Of a stretch of DNA of 64,000 nucleotides, positions 50,888 through 59,819 are shown piece after piece. The stretch lies in the NCBI GenBank assembly GCA_045588485.1, contig JAZNEI010000014.1, positions 1 through 64,000 on the forward strand, in the 5' to 3' direction. The DNA comes from HGM04593 sp045588485. Its GTDB lineage: Bacteria; Bacteroidota; Bacteroidia; Bacteroidales; Bacteroidaceae. A model generated the notes under the pieces. That model ran no database searches. It was not told where the DNA came from and saw only the letters and a list, made by a program, of their open reading frames with translations. Position 1 is the stretch's first letter. Each line of letters opens with the position of its first letter. A program made the translations under genes and the position numbers.

Positions 50888-52726
50888 TTAATTCATATCA
50901 ACCTCTATAGACTCATCTACCCTAACCGAGATTTTCTTTATTTGAATATACTCGTTTGCGTTTAAGGCACCTGCTCCCTTACCATCTATAATGAGGTCTA
51001 CGACACTCAGGTCACTCAGTTCACCATTCACAGCCTTGAGGTTTATCTCAACAACAGTCTCGACCGGGTCGGTAAGTCGACCATCTTTGTATCCATTTCC
51101 TGCTGCAATTTCATTAGAAACATTCACTGCTATACCATTCAGTTTTGTAACGCCATCTTTTTTATATGCGATAATCGTAGGAGTGAAACTTGCAGGTACT
51201 GTATTATCAATAGTGATACTCAATGTAACTGAATTGATATCTGTAACATAGTCCGTAATCTCCTCGGGGTTATCACCAAGTACATCCTCTATTCTTTCGG
51301 TATACTCAAGAGCAAAAGAATCAAAATCCATAGGTGCCAACAATTTATATGACCCCTCTACTGTCATTTCCTTTCCTAATTCGATTTTTGTAATAGCCTT
51401 TTCATCTACTCTTGGCTCTAAATATAGGCTCAACTCATCGGGAACAATCTTTATTAAATCGTTAAGATTAGGTATATGCACCGTTGTGTATCCATCCAGA
51501 CTATTTCCCAAGCGCGACATATAGTACTTATTGACAGCCGAAGCATATACATACACACCGGTATTCACTTCGGCATTCTCTACAAATGCACCTTCTTTAT
51601 AACCTTTAATATTAATATCACCATATATATTTACAGGAGCACCATTCTCTAAGGTGACAAATAATTGAGGATTTGTAAACTCAAAATCCAAATTATCGAG
51701 GTCATCACCAAGATCTATCTCAACAGATGTTTCAACAGGGTCAATTTCGGGAGAAAAACGTCCCTCTACACTCTCTACCGCGATTCTATCAACTTTAAAT
51801 TCAGCATCTACCTTTACGCCTTTGATTTCTGACAAATTATCAACACTCAGATACAGTGTATCAGAGAACAAAGCTCCATAGACACTCAGTTCTTCATCCT
51901 TGATAACTATACGGCCATCAACGACATTCAATTCTCCATTCTCCATTTTTGAAAAATCCAATGCAAGCAAAGGTACTGTGTATAAGAAATGCTTCTGACC
52001 TTTTCCGACTTTTTTCTCAACAACATCGTCGATATATAGTCTATTATTCTCTAACTTTACATCATCGTCAAAAACAAAGTAATTAGGTACCTCGATATAG
52101 AATGCACTATAACCATCGACACCTTTCGTATGAATATGCAGACTATCTATAAACTTTTCATAAATTTCATTATTGTCTGTCAAAGAAACGGTAATATCCA
52201 TTGTCAGCAATACCGACTCTTTAAATGAGATATTATCAATAGCAAGAACCTCTACCGGAACGTCCTCATCTATTTCGAATGTTGTTGTATTTTCATCTAT
52301 CTCATCTTCAAGCACATAGGCAAACATTTGCTCCGATACAAAATCTTTCATATCGTCGGGAACATCTGTGCCTATATCCATTTTTTTCAAATTAAAATCA
52401 TAGACCTTACTATCGACCAAAGGTTTGATATTTATATCAAAAGGCTCAACGTCAAAACTTGTTGCATCTATAGTACCGGTCTCTTCGATAGAGTAAAATC
52501 CTGTTTCTTCATTAATTTTAATAACATCGCTGTCCAAAGTATCCAATAATTCTGTAAGCATTATCTTCTCGGATGAACCTAAAGGAATTGTAACTCCTTC
52601 TCCAACAGCAACAGTCATATCAATATCTTTCGACAAATCATATGTTTTGTCTACGCTGCACGAAACGGCGAATAAAGAGATTATCGGAAAGGCTAAATTC
52701 CGAAGTAGTTTTGTGTAGTTTTTCAT
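50888..52726 (-). CDS. Large lipoprotein of unknown function, paired with the DUF5723 protein
   Basis: A 612-residue lipoprotein: signal ending LFAVSCS with Cys23 as lipid site. The mature protein is acidic and beta-rich with repeated immunoglobulin-like stretches (ISFKESVLLTMDITVSLTDN, VDAEFKVDRIAVESVEGRFS, VTLSITIDNTVPASFTPTII). No family or active site is recognised. It likely sits at the outer membrane as partner of the barrel-like protein downstream. Confidence 0.75.
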   Translation of the reverse strand: MKNYTKLLRNLAFPIISLFAVSCSVDKTYDLSKDIDMTVAVGEGVTIPLGSSEKIMLTELLDTLDSDVIKINEETGFYSIEETGTIDATSFDVEPFDINIKPLVDSKVYDFNLKKMDIGTDVPDDMKDFVSEQMFAYVLEDEIDENTTTFEIDEDVPVEVLAIDNISFKESVLLTMDITVSLTDNNEIYEKFIDSLHIHTKGVDGYSAFYIEVPNYFVFDDDVKLENNRLYIDDVVEKKVGKGQKHFLYTVPLLALDFSKMENGELNVVDGRIVIKDEELSVYGALFSDTLYLSVDNLSEIKGVKVDAEFKVDRIAVESVEGRFSPEIDPVETSVEIDLGDDLDNLDFEFTNPQLFVTLENGAPVNIYGDINIKGYKEGAFVENAEVNTGVYVYASAVNKYYMSRLGNSLDGYTTVHIPNLNDLIKIVPDELSLYLEPRVDEKAITKIELGKEMTVEGSYKLLAPMDFDSFALEYTERIEDVLGDNPEEITDYVTDINSVTLSITIDNTVPASFTPTIIAYKKDGVTKLNGIAVNVSNEIAAGNGYKDGRLTDPVETVVEINLKAVNGELSDLSVVDLIIDGKGAGALNANEYIQIKKISVRVDESIEVDMN

Positions 52727-52761
52727 AATTATAAAATTTATATTTAATTCTGCGACAATAT

Positions 52762-53343
52762 TTATTGTTCAATTATCTCTATCCTCGTATTATTTTCTTT
52801 TAAATGTTGTTTACGCCGATACAGTATCAATATCGAGGTTAACAAGTCGGATACTCCTCCAATAACAGCACCTACACCAAGCAATATGAAAGGAAGCGAT
52901 GCCGCATCAAATGGGTTTAAAAGAACAGACAAGCCTACAACTACAAGCGCCAATGGCATAATATACATTACCAACGGTACATGCAAAATTCTTCGAGCCA
53001 AAATAAGAGATACAATCTGATATAACCCCATAAGCGATATAAGGACACCTAACAGTATCATAAGAATCTCGACAAAAAATGCAGGTGTAAGCAACAGCCA
53101 CAATCCAAAGACAAGACTTCCCAACGATGTAAATAATGTAAAAGGAAAATGTTCTTTGCGTATTGTTCCCGTATTCTTATTCAATAAATATGATACAAGT
53201 ACAAAAAGGCTCGGTAAGATAAACGCAGTTCCTATACATTGAACTATTATAGGCATTATCACCTCGCGTTGCATAAGAAGTAACACACCCACAAGAATAG
53301 TAGCCACACTACGTACTATAATATTCAGCATACCCATAGCCAT
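52762..53343 (-). CDS. HdeD-like DUF308 membrane protein
   Basis: A 193-residue protein with six TM helices in the HdeD pattern of paired helices (IIVRSVATILVGVLLLMQ, GSLVFGLWLLLTPAFFVEIL, LGVLISLMGLYQIVSLILAR). HdeD relates to acid resistance in enterics; the role here is unknown. A strong promoter lies just upstream. It reads into the lipoprotein/barrel genes after 35 bp. Confidence 0.75.
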   Translation of the reverse strand: MAMGMLNIIVRSVATILVGVLLLMQREVIMPIIVQCIGTAFILPSLFVLVSYLLNKNTGTIRKEHFPFTLFTSLGSLVFGLWLLLTPAFFVEILMILLGVLISLMGLYQIVSLILARRILHVPLVMYIMPLALVVVGLSVLLNPFDAASLPFILLGVGAVIGGVSDLLTSILILYRRKQHLKENNTRIEIIEQ

Positions 53344-53372
53344 TTTTATATATAAACAAGAATATGTGATGG

Positions 53373-53405
53373 CAAAGATAGCGATTATGTATTAAAAACT
53401 GCAAA
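53373..53405 (-). promoter_or_regulatory. Promoter for the DUF308 gene
   Basis: Minus strand TTTG (plus-strand CAAA 53402-53405), 21-bp spacer, TATCTTTG (plus-strand 53373-53380). Confidence 0.78.
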
Positions 53406-53416
53406 AAAAATAAAAA

Positions 53417-53447
53417 AATGCTTCTAACATATAATTGTAGAAGCATT
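53417..53447 (-). terminator. Terminator of gldE
   Basis: 12-bp stem AATGCTTCTAACA / TGTAGAAGCATT (one mismatch), followed on the minus strand by TTTTTTTATTTTTTTT. Confidence 0.9.
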
Positions 53448-53470
53448 AATAATAAACCCTTGCAATAAAA

Positions 53471-54799
53471 TCAATTTTCTTTTTGAATTTCGACAGGCAA
53501 CGTTGCTTTGATTCTCACAAGACGGTGCTTGTCTTTTTGCATAACTTCGAAAAGAATATCGTTACAAACAATTTTCTCGTGCAAACGAGGGAATTCGCCT
53601 TTAAGTTCCAACAATAGTCCTGCCAAAGTATCTGCTTCACCTACATAATCCTCAAAATCATCGGCATCAAGGTCCATAATCTTATAGAAGTCACTTAACA
53701 GAGTACGCCCGTCAAACTCAACGGTTTTCTCATCGATACGTTCGTAGCTGCTATCAGGTTCATCAAACTCATCATTTATCTCACCTACAATTTCCTCTAT
53801 AATATCCTCTAATGTAATAAGCCCTGATACACCGCCATACTCATCGGCAACAATAGCCATATGAACACGTACAGCCTGAAAATCACAGAGCAAATCATCA
53901 ATTTTCTTTGTTTCGGGCACAAAATAGGGCTGGCGCAACAGAGTCTGCCAACGGAAGTTGGCTCCACGAGTAAGATAAGGGATAAGATCTTTTATATACA
54001 ATACACCACGAATATCATCCTGTCGGTCACCGTGCACAGGTATTCTCGAATAGGCATTCTCGGCAGCACAACGCAACACTTCGTCGAATGGAGCATGAAT
54101 ATCAAGCATAACCATATCCATTCGCGATGTCATTATATCCTTGACAGTCTCATCTCCGAAGCGTATAATACCTTCGAGCATATTTTTCTGCTCGCTTATC
54201 TCTTTAGTATCGGTAAGTTCGAGCGCCTGTTCGAGTTCATCTACCGAAAGTGAGAAATTCTGCTTCTTCGAGAGCCTCTCGGTAAAGCGAGTCGAACGCA
54301 CCAACATTGTTGAAAAAGGCGTGAGTAGACGGCTGAGAGCATACAAAGGAGTTGCAGCAAAATGCACATATATCCACGTATTATTTTTAGAATACAATTT
54401 AGGCATCACCTCGCCGAAAAGCAACAACAGGAATGTCAATATCACCGTCAACACTAAGAATTCGAGCCAGGGAGCCGCAAACGTAAGCACCGACATAAAG
54501 AAAAAATTGAGAAGCATAACTATACCCACATTGACAAAGTCATTGGCTATAAGTATAGTAGCAAGCAATCGTTCGGGATCTTTCAAAAGATGCAGTATAC
54601 GCCCATCCGACACCGAATCACTCTCGGCACACTTATCAAGTTCCGATTGTGTGAGTGAAAAGAAAGCTATTTCGGAACCCGATACAAAAGCAGATACCAT
54701 CAACAGCAATATGGCCACTAACAGAGCTGCTATAGCTGCAGCATTGGGCACATGAGTAGTTACCAATTGTAAAAGAGGAATAATATCAATATCCATCAT
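53471..54799 (-). CDS. gldE: Gliding-motility-associated protein GldE (CNNM/CorC family)
   Basis: A 442-residue protein: CNNM membrane domain with four helices (residues 20-190; SGSEIAFFSLTQSELDKCAE, LLFGEVMPKLYSKN), CBS pair (about 215-335; VKDIMTSRMDMVMLDIHAPF, IVADEYGGVSGLITLEDIIE) and C-terminal CorC/HlyC domain. The longer N-terminus and the position next to ssb match GldE of Bacteroidota. In gliding species it is tied to GldD; here, in a likely non-motile gut organism, it may serve the type IX secretion apparatus (inference). It follows ssb by 7 bp. Confidence 0.82.
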   Translation of the reverse strand: MMDIDIIPLLQLVTTHVPNAAAIAALLVAILLLMVSAFVSGSEIAFFSLTQSELDKCAESDSVSDGRILHLLKDPERLLATILIANDFVNVGIVMLLNFFFMSVLTFAAPWLEFLVLTVILTFLLLLFGEVMPKLYSKNNTWIYVHFAATPLYALSRLLTPFSTMLVRSTRFTERLSKKQNFSLSVDELEQALELTDTKEISEQKNMLEGIIRFGDETVKDIMTSRMDMVMLDIHAPFDEVLRCAAENAYSRIPVHGDRQDDIRGVLYIKDLIPYLTRGANFRWQTLLRQPYFVPETKKIDDLLCDFQAVRVHMAIVADEYGGVSGLITLEDIIEEIVGEINDEFDEPDSSYERIDEKTVEFDGRTLLSDFYKIMDLDADDFEDYVGEADTLAGLLLELKGEFPRLHEKIVCNDILFEVMQKDKHRLVRIKATLPVEIQKEN

Positions 54800-54806
54800 C
54801 TAATAT

Positions 54807-55175
54807 TTACATTCCACCATTTGCTGCATCTGCTGCCGTGGCACGTGTCGACAACATCTCCATCGACTCGGCCAAAATCTCGGTACGGTAGCGACGAATA
54901 CCATTCTGATCCTCGTAGGTATTTGTTCTTATTTTCCCCTCGATATATATGCGGTCGCCCTTGTGTACATACTTCTCGGCAACCTCGGCCAAGCCACCCC
55001 ACAAGACAACATTATGCCATTCGGTACGTTCGGGTACCTGTGTGCCATTCTGCAGAGTGTAGGCACGCTCGGTAGTGGCCATAACAATATTAGCGACAGC
55101 CACATTACGGTCGAGATGACGTACATCAGGCTCTTTACCCACATTTCCAATTAATATAACTTTATTTACAGACAT
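54807..55175 (-). CDS. ssb: Single-stranded DNA-binding protein
   Basis: A 122-residue SSB with one OB fold (MSVNKVILIGNVGKEPDVRH, TEWHNVVLWGGLAEVAEKYV, GDRIYIEGKIRTNTYEDQNG). The C-terminal tail is short and ends TAADAANGGM, without the acidic D-D-I-P-F tip of typical SSB that binds partner proteins. The organism may encode a second SSB. It is the first gene of ssb-gldE. Confidence 0.9.
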   Translation of the reverse strand: MSVNKVILIGNVGKEPDVRHLDRNVAVANIVMATTERAYTLQNGTQVPERTEWHNVVLWGGLAEVAEKYVHKGDRIYIEGKIRTNTYEDQNGIRRYRTEILAESMEMLSTRATAADAANGGM

Positions 55176-55447
55176 AAATATTTAGAAGCTGTTAAAACTC
55201 AAAAAAAACACAAAAGATGTCAACTCATTCTTTTAAATATTCAAAACAAAAGATACATATTTGAGCAACATCTCATTTTGCCTGCAAATTTACTACAAAA
55301 AATACAAAAACAGAAATTTAGCGATAGAATGTTAAGTATCCATCGGCATATAAATAGAGTAACACTGCATAAGAGAGAGTCTATGAATATAAAAATCTAT
55401 GCAATCAACACAAAATGAGCCTTTTTTCGCAAAAAAAAGCAATTAAA

Positions 55448-55479
55448 TTTCGGCATAAGTAAAAAAAGCTATATATTTG
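55448..55479 (+). promoter_or_regulatory. Promoter for the HU gene
   Basis: TTTC at 55448-55451, 20-bp spacer, TATATTTG at 55472-55479. The remainder of 55176-55447 is AT-rich and gene-free. Confidence 0.72.
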
Positions 55480-55530
55480 CCATCCGAAATGAAAAACGTC
55501 AATTCACTTATAAATTAAATATATAGAAAA

Positions 55531-55806
55531 ATGACAAAAGCAGAGGTTGTTAACGAAATTGCAAAAAAGACAGGTATTGAGAAGGCAGCTGTCCTTGTTA
55601 CTGTTGAAGCATTTATGGATGTAGTAAAAAAGTCATTATCGGACCACGAACCTGTGTATCTGCGCGGTTTCGGTAGTTTTATCATTAAGGAAAGAGCAGA
55701 GAAGACTGCAAGAGATATTAAGTTGGATAAACCTATGATTATCCCCGCACATTCTATCCCGGCATTCAAGCCTGCCAAAGTTTTTGTAAATGAAGTAAAG
55801 AAATAA
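55531..55806 (+). CDS. HU-family DNA-binding protein
   Basis: A 91-residue HU/IHF protein: helical start MTKAEVVNEIAKKTGIEKAA, the beta-arm lead-in LRGFGSFIIKERAEKTARDI, and the arm IPAHSIPAFKPAK with the intercalating proline. It bends DNA and compacts the nucleoid. A 30-codon gene for a basic protein follows after 32 bp and then RNase E/G, a common Bacteroidota arrangement. Confidence 0.93.
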   Translation: MTKAEVVNEIAKKTGIEKAAVLVTVEAFMDVVKKSLSDHEPVYLRGFGSFIIKERAEKTARDIKLDKPMIIPAHSIPAFKPAKVFVNEVKK

Positions 55807-55838
55807 TTCTAATATTAACTTAATAAACATTATTAACT

Positions 55839-55931
55839 ATGCCCAGCGGTAAGAAAAAGAAAAGACATAAAATGTCTACGCACAAGCGTAAAAAAAGATT
55901 GAGAAAGAACAGACATAAGAGCAAGAAGTAA
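55839..55931 (+). CDS. 30-residue very basic AURKAIP1/COX24-type protein (bS22/mS38-like)
   Basis: ATG at 55839 to TAA at 55929 encodes MPSGKKKKRHKMSTHKRKKR followed by LRKNRHKSKK. Nineteen of 30 residues are Lys or Arg. The K-RHKM-xHKRKKRLRKxRHK pattern matches the AURKAIP1/COX24 domain of mitochondrial ribosomal protein mS38 and the mycobacterial bS22. It is too short for most gene finders. It likely belongs to the small ribosomal subunit (inference). It lies between HU and RNase E/G. Confidence 0.72.
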   Translation: MPSGKKKKRHKMSTHKRKKRLRKNRHKSKK

Positions 55932-55946
55932 AATGTCTGCATGAAT

Positions 55947-56000
55947 ACAAAGAACAAACTTGCCGAACACAAAAATAGATGTAGCAAGTTTGTTCTTTGT
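55947..56000 (+). terminator. Long hairpin after the HU/basic-protein operon
   Basis: 17-bp perfect stem ACAAAGAACAAACTTGC / GCAAGTTTGTTCTTTGT with a 20-nt loop; weak U-run (GTTAAAAATTTG). It may be an incomplete terminator or an RNase processing site before rng. Confidence 0.65.
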
Positions 56001-56101
56001 GTTAAAAATTTGTTCATGCCCCGGTTAAGGGCACTATAGGGGAGAAAGGCTTCGCCCCACAAAACAAGAAGCCATAAAACTAAATCAAAATAAAAGTTAT
56101 T

Positions 56102-57679
56102 GTGACCAGCGAACTCATTATTAATGTTCAACCCGGCGAAGTCTCCATAGCAATTACCGAAGACAAGCAGCTTGTGGAGTTTCAGAAGGAAGAACAGACA
56201 GCATCATTCTCGGTAGGCAATATCTACCTTGGCCGCGTAAAGAAGATTATGCCCGGCCTGAATGCCTGCTTCGTGGACGTGGGTTCCGACAAAGACGCAT
56301 TCCTTCACTATTTGGATTTAGGACCACAATTCTACTCTCTACAAAAATACATTAAACAGGTAACCAGCGACCGCAAAAAGAGTTTCCCCATGTCCAAGGC
56401 ATCTATAATGCCCGAAAAGGGGAAAGACGGAAATATATCCGAAGCTTTACAGACAGGCCAGGAGATTCTTGTACAGGTAACAAAAGAGCCTATAAGTACC
56501 AAAGGTCCCCGCCTCACAGGCGAGATATCATTTGCCGGTCGTTTTCTTATACTGATACCATTTGAAGACAAGGTATCAGTATCATCAAAAATAAAGTCAC
56601 CCGAGGAGCGTACACGCCTCAAACAGTTGCTGCAAAGTATCAAGCCGAAGAATTATGGTGTGATAGTGCGTACCGTTGCCGAGGGTAAACGTGTTGCCGA
56701 GCTTGACACCGAGCTTCGCCAGCTTGTCGAGAGTTGGGAGAGACTAATTGCAAAAACACGTACAGCAACAAAGCCCCCTACCCTCGTTCACGAAGAGTCG
56801 GACCGCACAGTAGCCCTGCTACGCGACCTCTTCAACCCCTCGTACGAGAGCATACACGTAAACAATGTCGATGTATGGAAAGAGATTAAAAATTATGTCT
56901 CACAGATAGCCCCCGAGAGAACCGATGTAGTAAAGTTATATCGTGGCGAGCTACCCATCTTCGACCACTTTGCAATAACCAAACAGATAAAATCGTCTTT
57001 CGGACGTATTGTCTCGTTCAAGGGAGGAGCCTATTTGGTAATAGAGCACACCGAAGCCATGCACGTTGTAGATGTAAACAGTGGTAACAGAGCACGCAAC
57101 AACGCAACAACACAAGAGGATAATGCACTTGCAGTTAACCTTGCAGCCGCCGACGAATTGGCACGCCAGCTGAGACTCAGAGACATGGGCGGTATAATAG
57201 TTGTCGACTTCATCGATATGGACAAATCGGAGAACCGCCAGAAGCTCTACGAACGTATGACCGAAAACATGGAACACGACAGGGCAAAGCACAACATTCT
57301 GCCACTGAGCAAGTTCGGTCTTATGCAGATTACCCGTCAGAGGGTGCGTCCCGTAACAGACATGCCTGTAGAGGAAAAATGTCCCACCTGTTTTGGGAAA
57401 GGGAAAGTGCAATCATCCATACTGTTTACCGACACATTAGAGAGTAAGATAAACACTTTGGTCAATAACACCGGTGTACGTAAGTTCGCACTGCACATAC
57501 ACCCCTACGTTGCCGCCTACATAAACAAAGGTTTTATATCCTTGTATCGTAGATGGCAAATGAAATACGGATTAGGAATAAGCGTCATTCCCAATCAGAA
57601 CCTTGCATTCTTAGAGTATCATTTCTATGATGCCTCGGGCAAGGAGATTGATATGAAAGAGGAATCCGAAGTAAAATGA
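56102..57679 (+). CDS. rng: Ribonuclease E/G family endoribonuclease
   Basis: A 525-residue protein with GTG start (GTGACCAGCGAACTC). It has the S1 domain (about 35-130, VGNIYLGRVKKIMPGLNACF), RNase H-like and DNase I-like parts, the metal site DVNSGN near residue 322 and IIVVDFIDMDK near 365, and the zinc link CPTCFGKGK near 425. It is of RNase G length, without the scaffolding tail of RNase E. It processes rRNA and mRNA. An ATG start is absent near the conserved N-terminus, so GTG is used. Confidence 0.9.
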   Translation: MTSELIINVQPGEVSIAITEDKQLVEFQKEEQTASFSVGNIYLGRVKKIMPGLNACFVDVGSDKDAFLHYLDLGPQFYSLQKYIKQVTSDRKKSFPMSKASIMPEKGKDGNISEALQTGQEILVQVTKEPISTKGPRLTGEISFAGRFLILIPFEDKVSVSSKIKSPEERTRLKQLLQSIKPKNYGVIVRTVAEGKRVAELDTELRQLVESWERLIAKTRTATKPPTLVHEESDRTVALLRDLFNPSYESIHVNNVDVWKEIKNYVSQIAPERTDVVKLYRGELPIFDHFAITKQIKSSFGRIVSFKGGAYLVIEHTEAMHVVDVNSGNRARNNATTQEDNALAVNLAAADELARQLRLRDMGGIIVVDFIDMDKSENRQKLYERMTENMEHDRAKHNILPLSKFGLMQITRQRVRPVTDMPVEEKCPTCFGKGKVQSSILFTDTLESKINTLVNNTGVRKFALHIHPYVAAYINKGFISLYRRWQMKYGLGISVIPNQNLAFLEYHFYDASGKEIDMKEESEVK

Positions 57680-57695
57680 CATAAGTCATAACTCT

Positions 57696-57740
57696 ACAAA
57701 TAATGCCGACAAGTAGCGCTTGTCGGCATTATTTGTAGTT
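57696..57740. terminator. Bidirectional terminator after rng
   Basis: 20-bp perfect stem CTACAAATAATGCCGACAAG / CTTGTCGGCATTATTTGTAG with a 5-nt loop; it also covers the stop of the minus-strand relic. Confidence 0.85.
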
Positions 57741-58137
57741 ACCACATTAACACATTCTGTTGTTTTAGATTCTCATACATTGACACAACACGTTGATAAT
57801 CAAGAAAGCGTACTCTATCTACAATAGGGCTAAAGATTGAAACATGTAATTTGTCCTCAAACTCCTCCTTGCGTTGTTTATCTGCTACTATGAAAAAGCC
57901 TGCAAAAAAATCTTGTAACTCATAGAATTTCGTCAAAGATTTTTTTATATCTGTTGTATGTTCAATCTCATAAAAATCGGACGGTAATCCCCTCTCATTA
58001 AACCAAATAACATCTACAGTTTTCGCTTTACGCAATATATTATCATAAGTAAATAAAGGTAAGGTTGTTGTATCTACTATTGCGCTCAAACGTGAGTCTA
58101 AGTTTACTCGGCACGCATATAATTTTGTATTATAATG
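57739..58137 (-). pseudogene. C-terminal remnant of a nuclease-like (PD-(D/E)XK-type) protein
   Basis: The frame opens directly after the comF stop codon, in the same frame, and runs 132 codons without an ATG; a TTG at 58089 could start 116 residues. Core: AKTVDVIWFNERGLPSDFYE followed by IEHTTDIKKSLTKFYELQDF, a D...ExE/H-TT pattern seen at the end of larger restriction-type proteins. The absence of an upstream part means this is a truncated gene. AT-rich, unlike comF; probably horizontally acquired. Confidence 0.6.
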
Positions 58138-58824
58138 TCATATTGTATTCGACGAATAAGCAAGAGTAAAAATTTTCACACGACAACCCACAGCCACAAG
58201 TGCTCGGGCGCAATCGGAAATGGTGGCACCGGTGGTAAGAACATCATCGACAAGAAGAACGTGCTTTCCACTAACTACATCGGGTTGAGAGACTGAAAAT
58301 ATTCCTTCAACATTCTTCCACCTCTCCTCGCGGTTTTTATGCGTCTGTGTCTCATTAGCCATTGTACGGCTCACGCACCCTTTACACACCGGAATACCTG
58401 TCACCCGAGATAGTCCCTCGGCTATGTAATCGCATTGATTATATCCACGACTGCGCTCTTTATTACGCGACAAAGGCAAAGGTATAATAAGCTCTACCCC
58501 GTCGAAAAATCCCTTTGGCAGTAGTTCTTTTGCCGCATTGTTGGCAAGCAACAGGCCTATCTGCGGTCGATTATTGTACTTAAGATTATGAAGCAAATTG
58601 TTATAAGGCGACCCTTTACGATAATAAAAATAGGATGCTGCACCATCTACAGGAACTATTCCCCAGAATATTTTCTCGAGTTCGGCACAATGTGCATCGT
58701 CTATCAAAGGCATTGCAAAAAGACAGTTAAGGCAAAGTTCCTGTTCACCACGAGACAGCAACTCGCCACACACCGCACAATGGCGTGACATTATAAAATC
58801 GAGAAAATCAGAAATCCATTTCAT
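58138..58824 (-). CDS. ComF family phosphoribosyltransferase-like protein
   Basis: A 228-residue ComF: N-terminal zinc ribbon CAVCGELLSRGEQELCLNC (residues 18-36) and a C-terminal PRTase domain with IPLPLSRNKERSRGYNQCDY and the PRPP loop VLLVDDVLTTGATISDCARA (about 187-206). ComF proteins help DNA uptake in competent species and may link to recombination elsewhere. It overlaps recX by 17 bp. Confidence 0.9.
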   Translation of the reverse strand: MKWISDFLDFIMSRHCAVCGELLSRGEQELCLNCLFAMPLIDDAHCAELEKIFWGIVPVDGAASYFYYRKGSPYNNLLHNLKYNNRPQIGLLLANNAAKELLPKGFFDGVELIIPLPLSRNKERSRGYNQCDYIAEGLSRVTGIPVCKGCVSRTMANETQTHKNREERWKNVEGIFSVSQPDVVSGKHVLLVDDVLTTGATISDCARALVAVGCRVKIFTLAYSSNTI

Positions 58825-59284
58825 CGGGATTGAATTTTATCGCCTGCATAATAAGATTCGGCTCGAATCCACGACTCACTGCGAACCTGAGTATTTTCTG
58901 CCTCGAAGCATAATCATCCTTTCCGCGCAGTTCGCGGCGTTTCGAGTCTATTACCTCGCACAGAATTCTCATATACATCTCATCATCAGTCTGTTCCAAG
59001 GCTTCTTTAATCAAACTCTGATGAATTCTTTTTTCACGTAGTGCTGCCGATATTTTAACACGTCCCCAACGATTGAAACGCAGTTTATCATTAACAAAAG
59101 CATGTGAATAACGCTCTTCATTGATAAAATTTTCCTGTTTCAATCTATTCAGAATACGTTGCTGCACCGTAATATCCACACCCCACGCAACAAGTTTCGC
59201 CGTAACTTCACTTATGCAGCGTTCACACGTCGTACAATAGGATGCGGCTTTATTCAAAGCCTCGGATTCACTAAGTTCTTTCAT
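58808..59284 (-). CDS. recX: RecX family regulatory protein
   Basis: A 158-residue RecX: three helical modules with SYCTTCERCISEVTAKLVAWG, INEERYSHAFVNDKLRFNRW and ALREKRIHQSLIKEALEQ. RecX restrains RecA filament growth. recA is not adjacent. It is translationally coupled to comF by a 17-bp overlap. Confidence 0.9.
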   Translation of the reverse strand: MKELSESEALNKAASYCTTCERCISEVTAKLVAWGVDITVQQRILNRLKQENFINEERYSHAFVNDKLRFNRWGRVKISAALREKRIHQSLIKEALEQTDDEMYMRILCEVIDSKRRELRGKDDYASRQKILRFAVSRGFEPNLIMQAIKFNPDEMDF

Positions 59285-59491
59285 TTTATGCCTAAACTAT
59301 TTCCTACTATCACACAAAATATCATATCACTTCTGTGTATTGATATACAAAATTAAGTCAAAAAACAGATAAAAACAAATATAGTTCGCAACAGACACCA
59401 CTCAATTATAACAAATTTTCACCTTATATAATAGCATCAGGGATAAAATTCAGCATTTTTGCAGAAAAAACAAAAAAAAGTTACCCAAACT

Positions 59492-59522
59492 ATTGTTTTA
59501 ACTAAAATTATTCATACATTTG
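59492..59522 (+). promoter_or_regulatory. Promoter of the threonine operon
   Basis: ATTG at 59492-59495, 19-bp spacer, TACATTTG at 59515-59522; the leader peptide starts 23 bp later. The stretch 59285-59491 before it is gene-free. Confidence 0.72.
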
Positions 59523-59544
59523 CCAAAGTCACAAGAGAAAACAG

Positions 59545-59652
59545 ATGAACAGCTATTTTCGACATACAACGATAACTCTATCAACTACCATAGTCACGAC
59601 TACAGGTAGTACTATCGGCTGTACATCTACTATTACAACCCTTAGGGGTTAG
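59545..59652 (+). CDS. thrL: Threonine operon leader peptide
   Basis: A 35-codon frame from ATG 59545 to TAG 59650: MNSYFRHTTITLSTTIVTTT then GSTIGCTSTITTLRG. Thirteen Thr and four Ile codons make it the equivalent of E. coli ThrL. Translation stalls when charged Thr- or Ile-tRNA is scarce, which prevents the overlapping attenuator from forming. It lies 167 bp before apgM-thrC. Confidence 0.85.
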   Translation: MNSYFRHTTITLSTTIVTTTGSTIGCTSTITTLRG

Positions 59653-59668
59653 GGTTATATTTTTTGTT
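59637..59668 (+). terminator. Attenuator of the threonine operon
   Basis: Stem AACCCT (59637-59642) / AGGGTT (59651-59656), overlapping the leader's last codons, followed by ATATTTTTTGTTT. 59669-59819 between it and apgM holds no gene. Confidence 0.7.
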
Positions 59669-59819
59669 TCTACGCGAAACATCTTTTCAGCATTTTTCTT
59701 ATTCTTTACAAATAACAAGCATTTAATTTATATGCTTGTAGTATTAATCGGGTTAGACGTATAGATTTACGTTATAACACCACCCTATATTTAATGGGGA
59801 AAAATATCTGACAAAAAAG

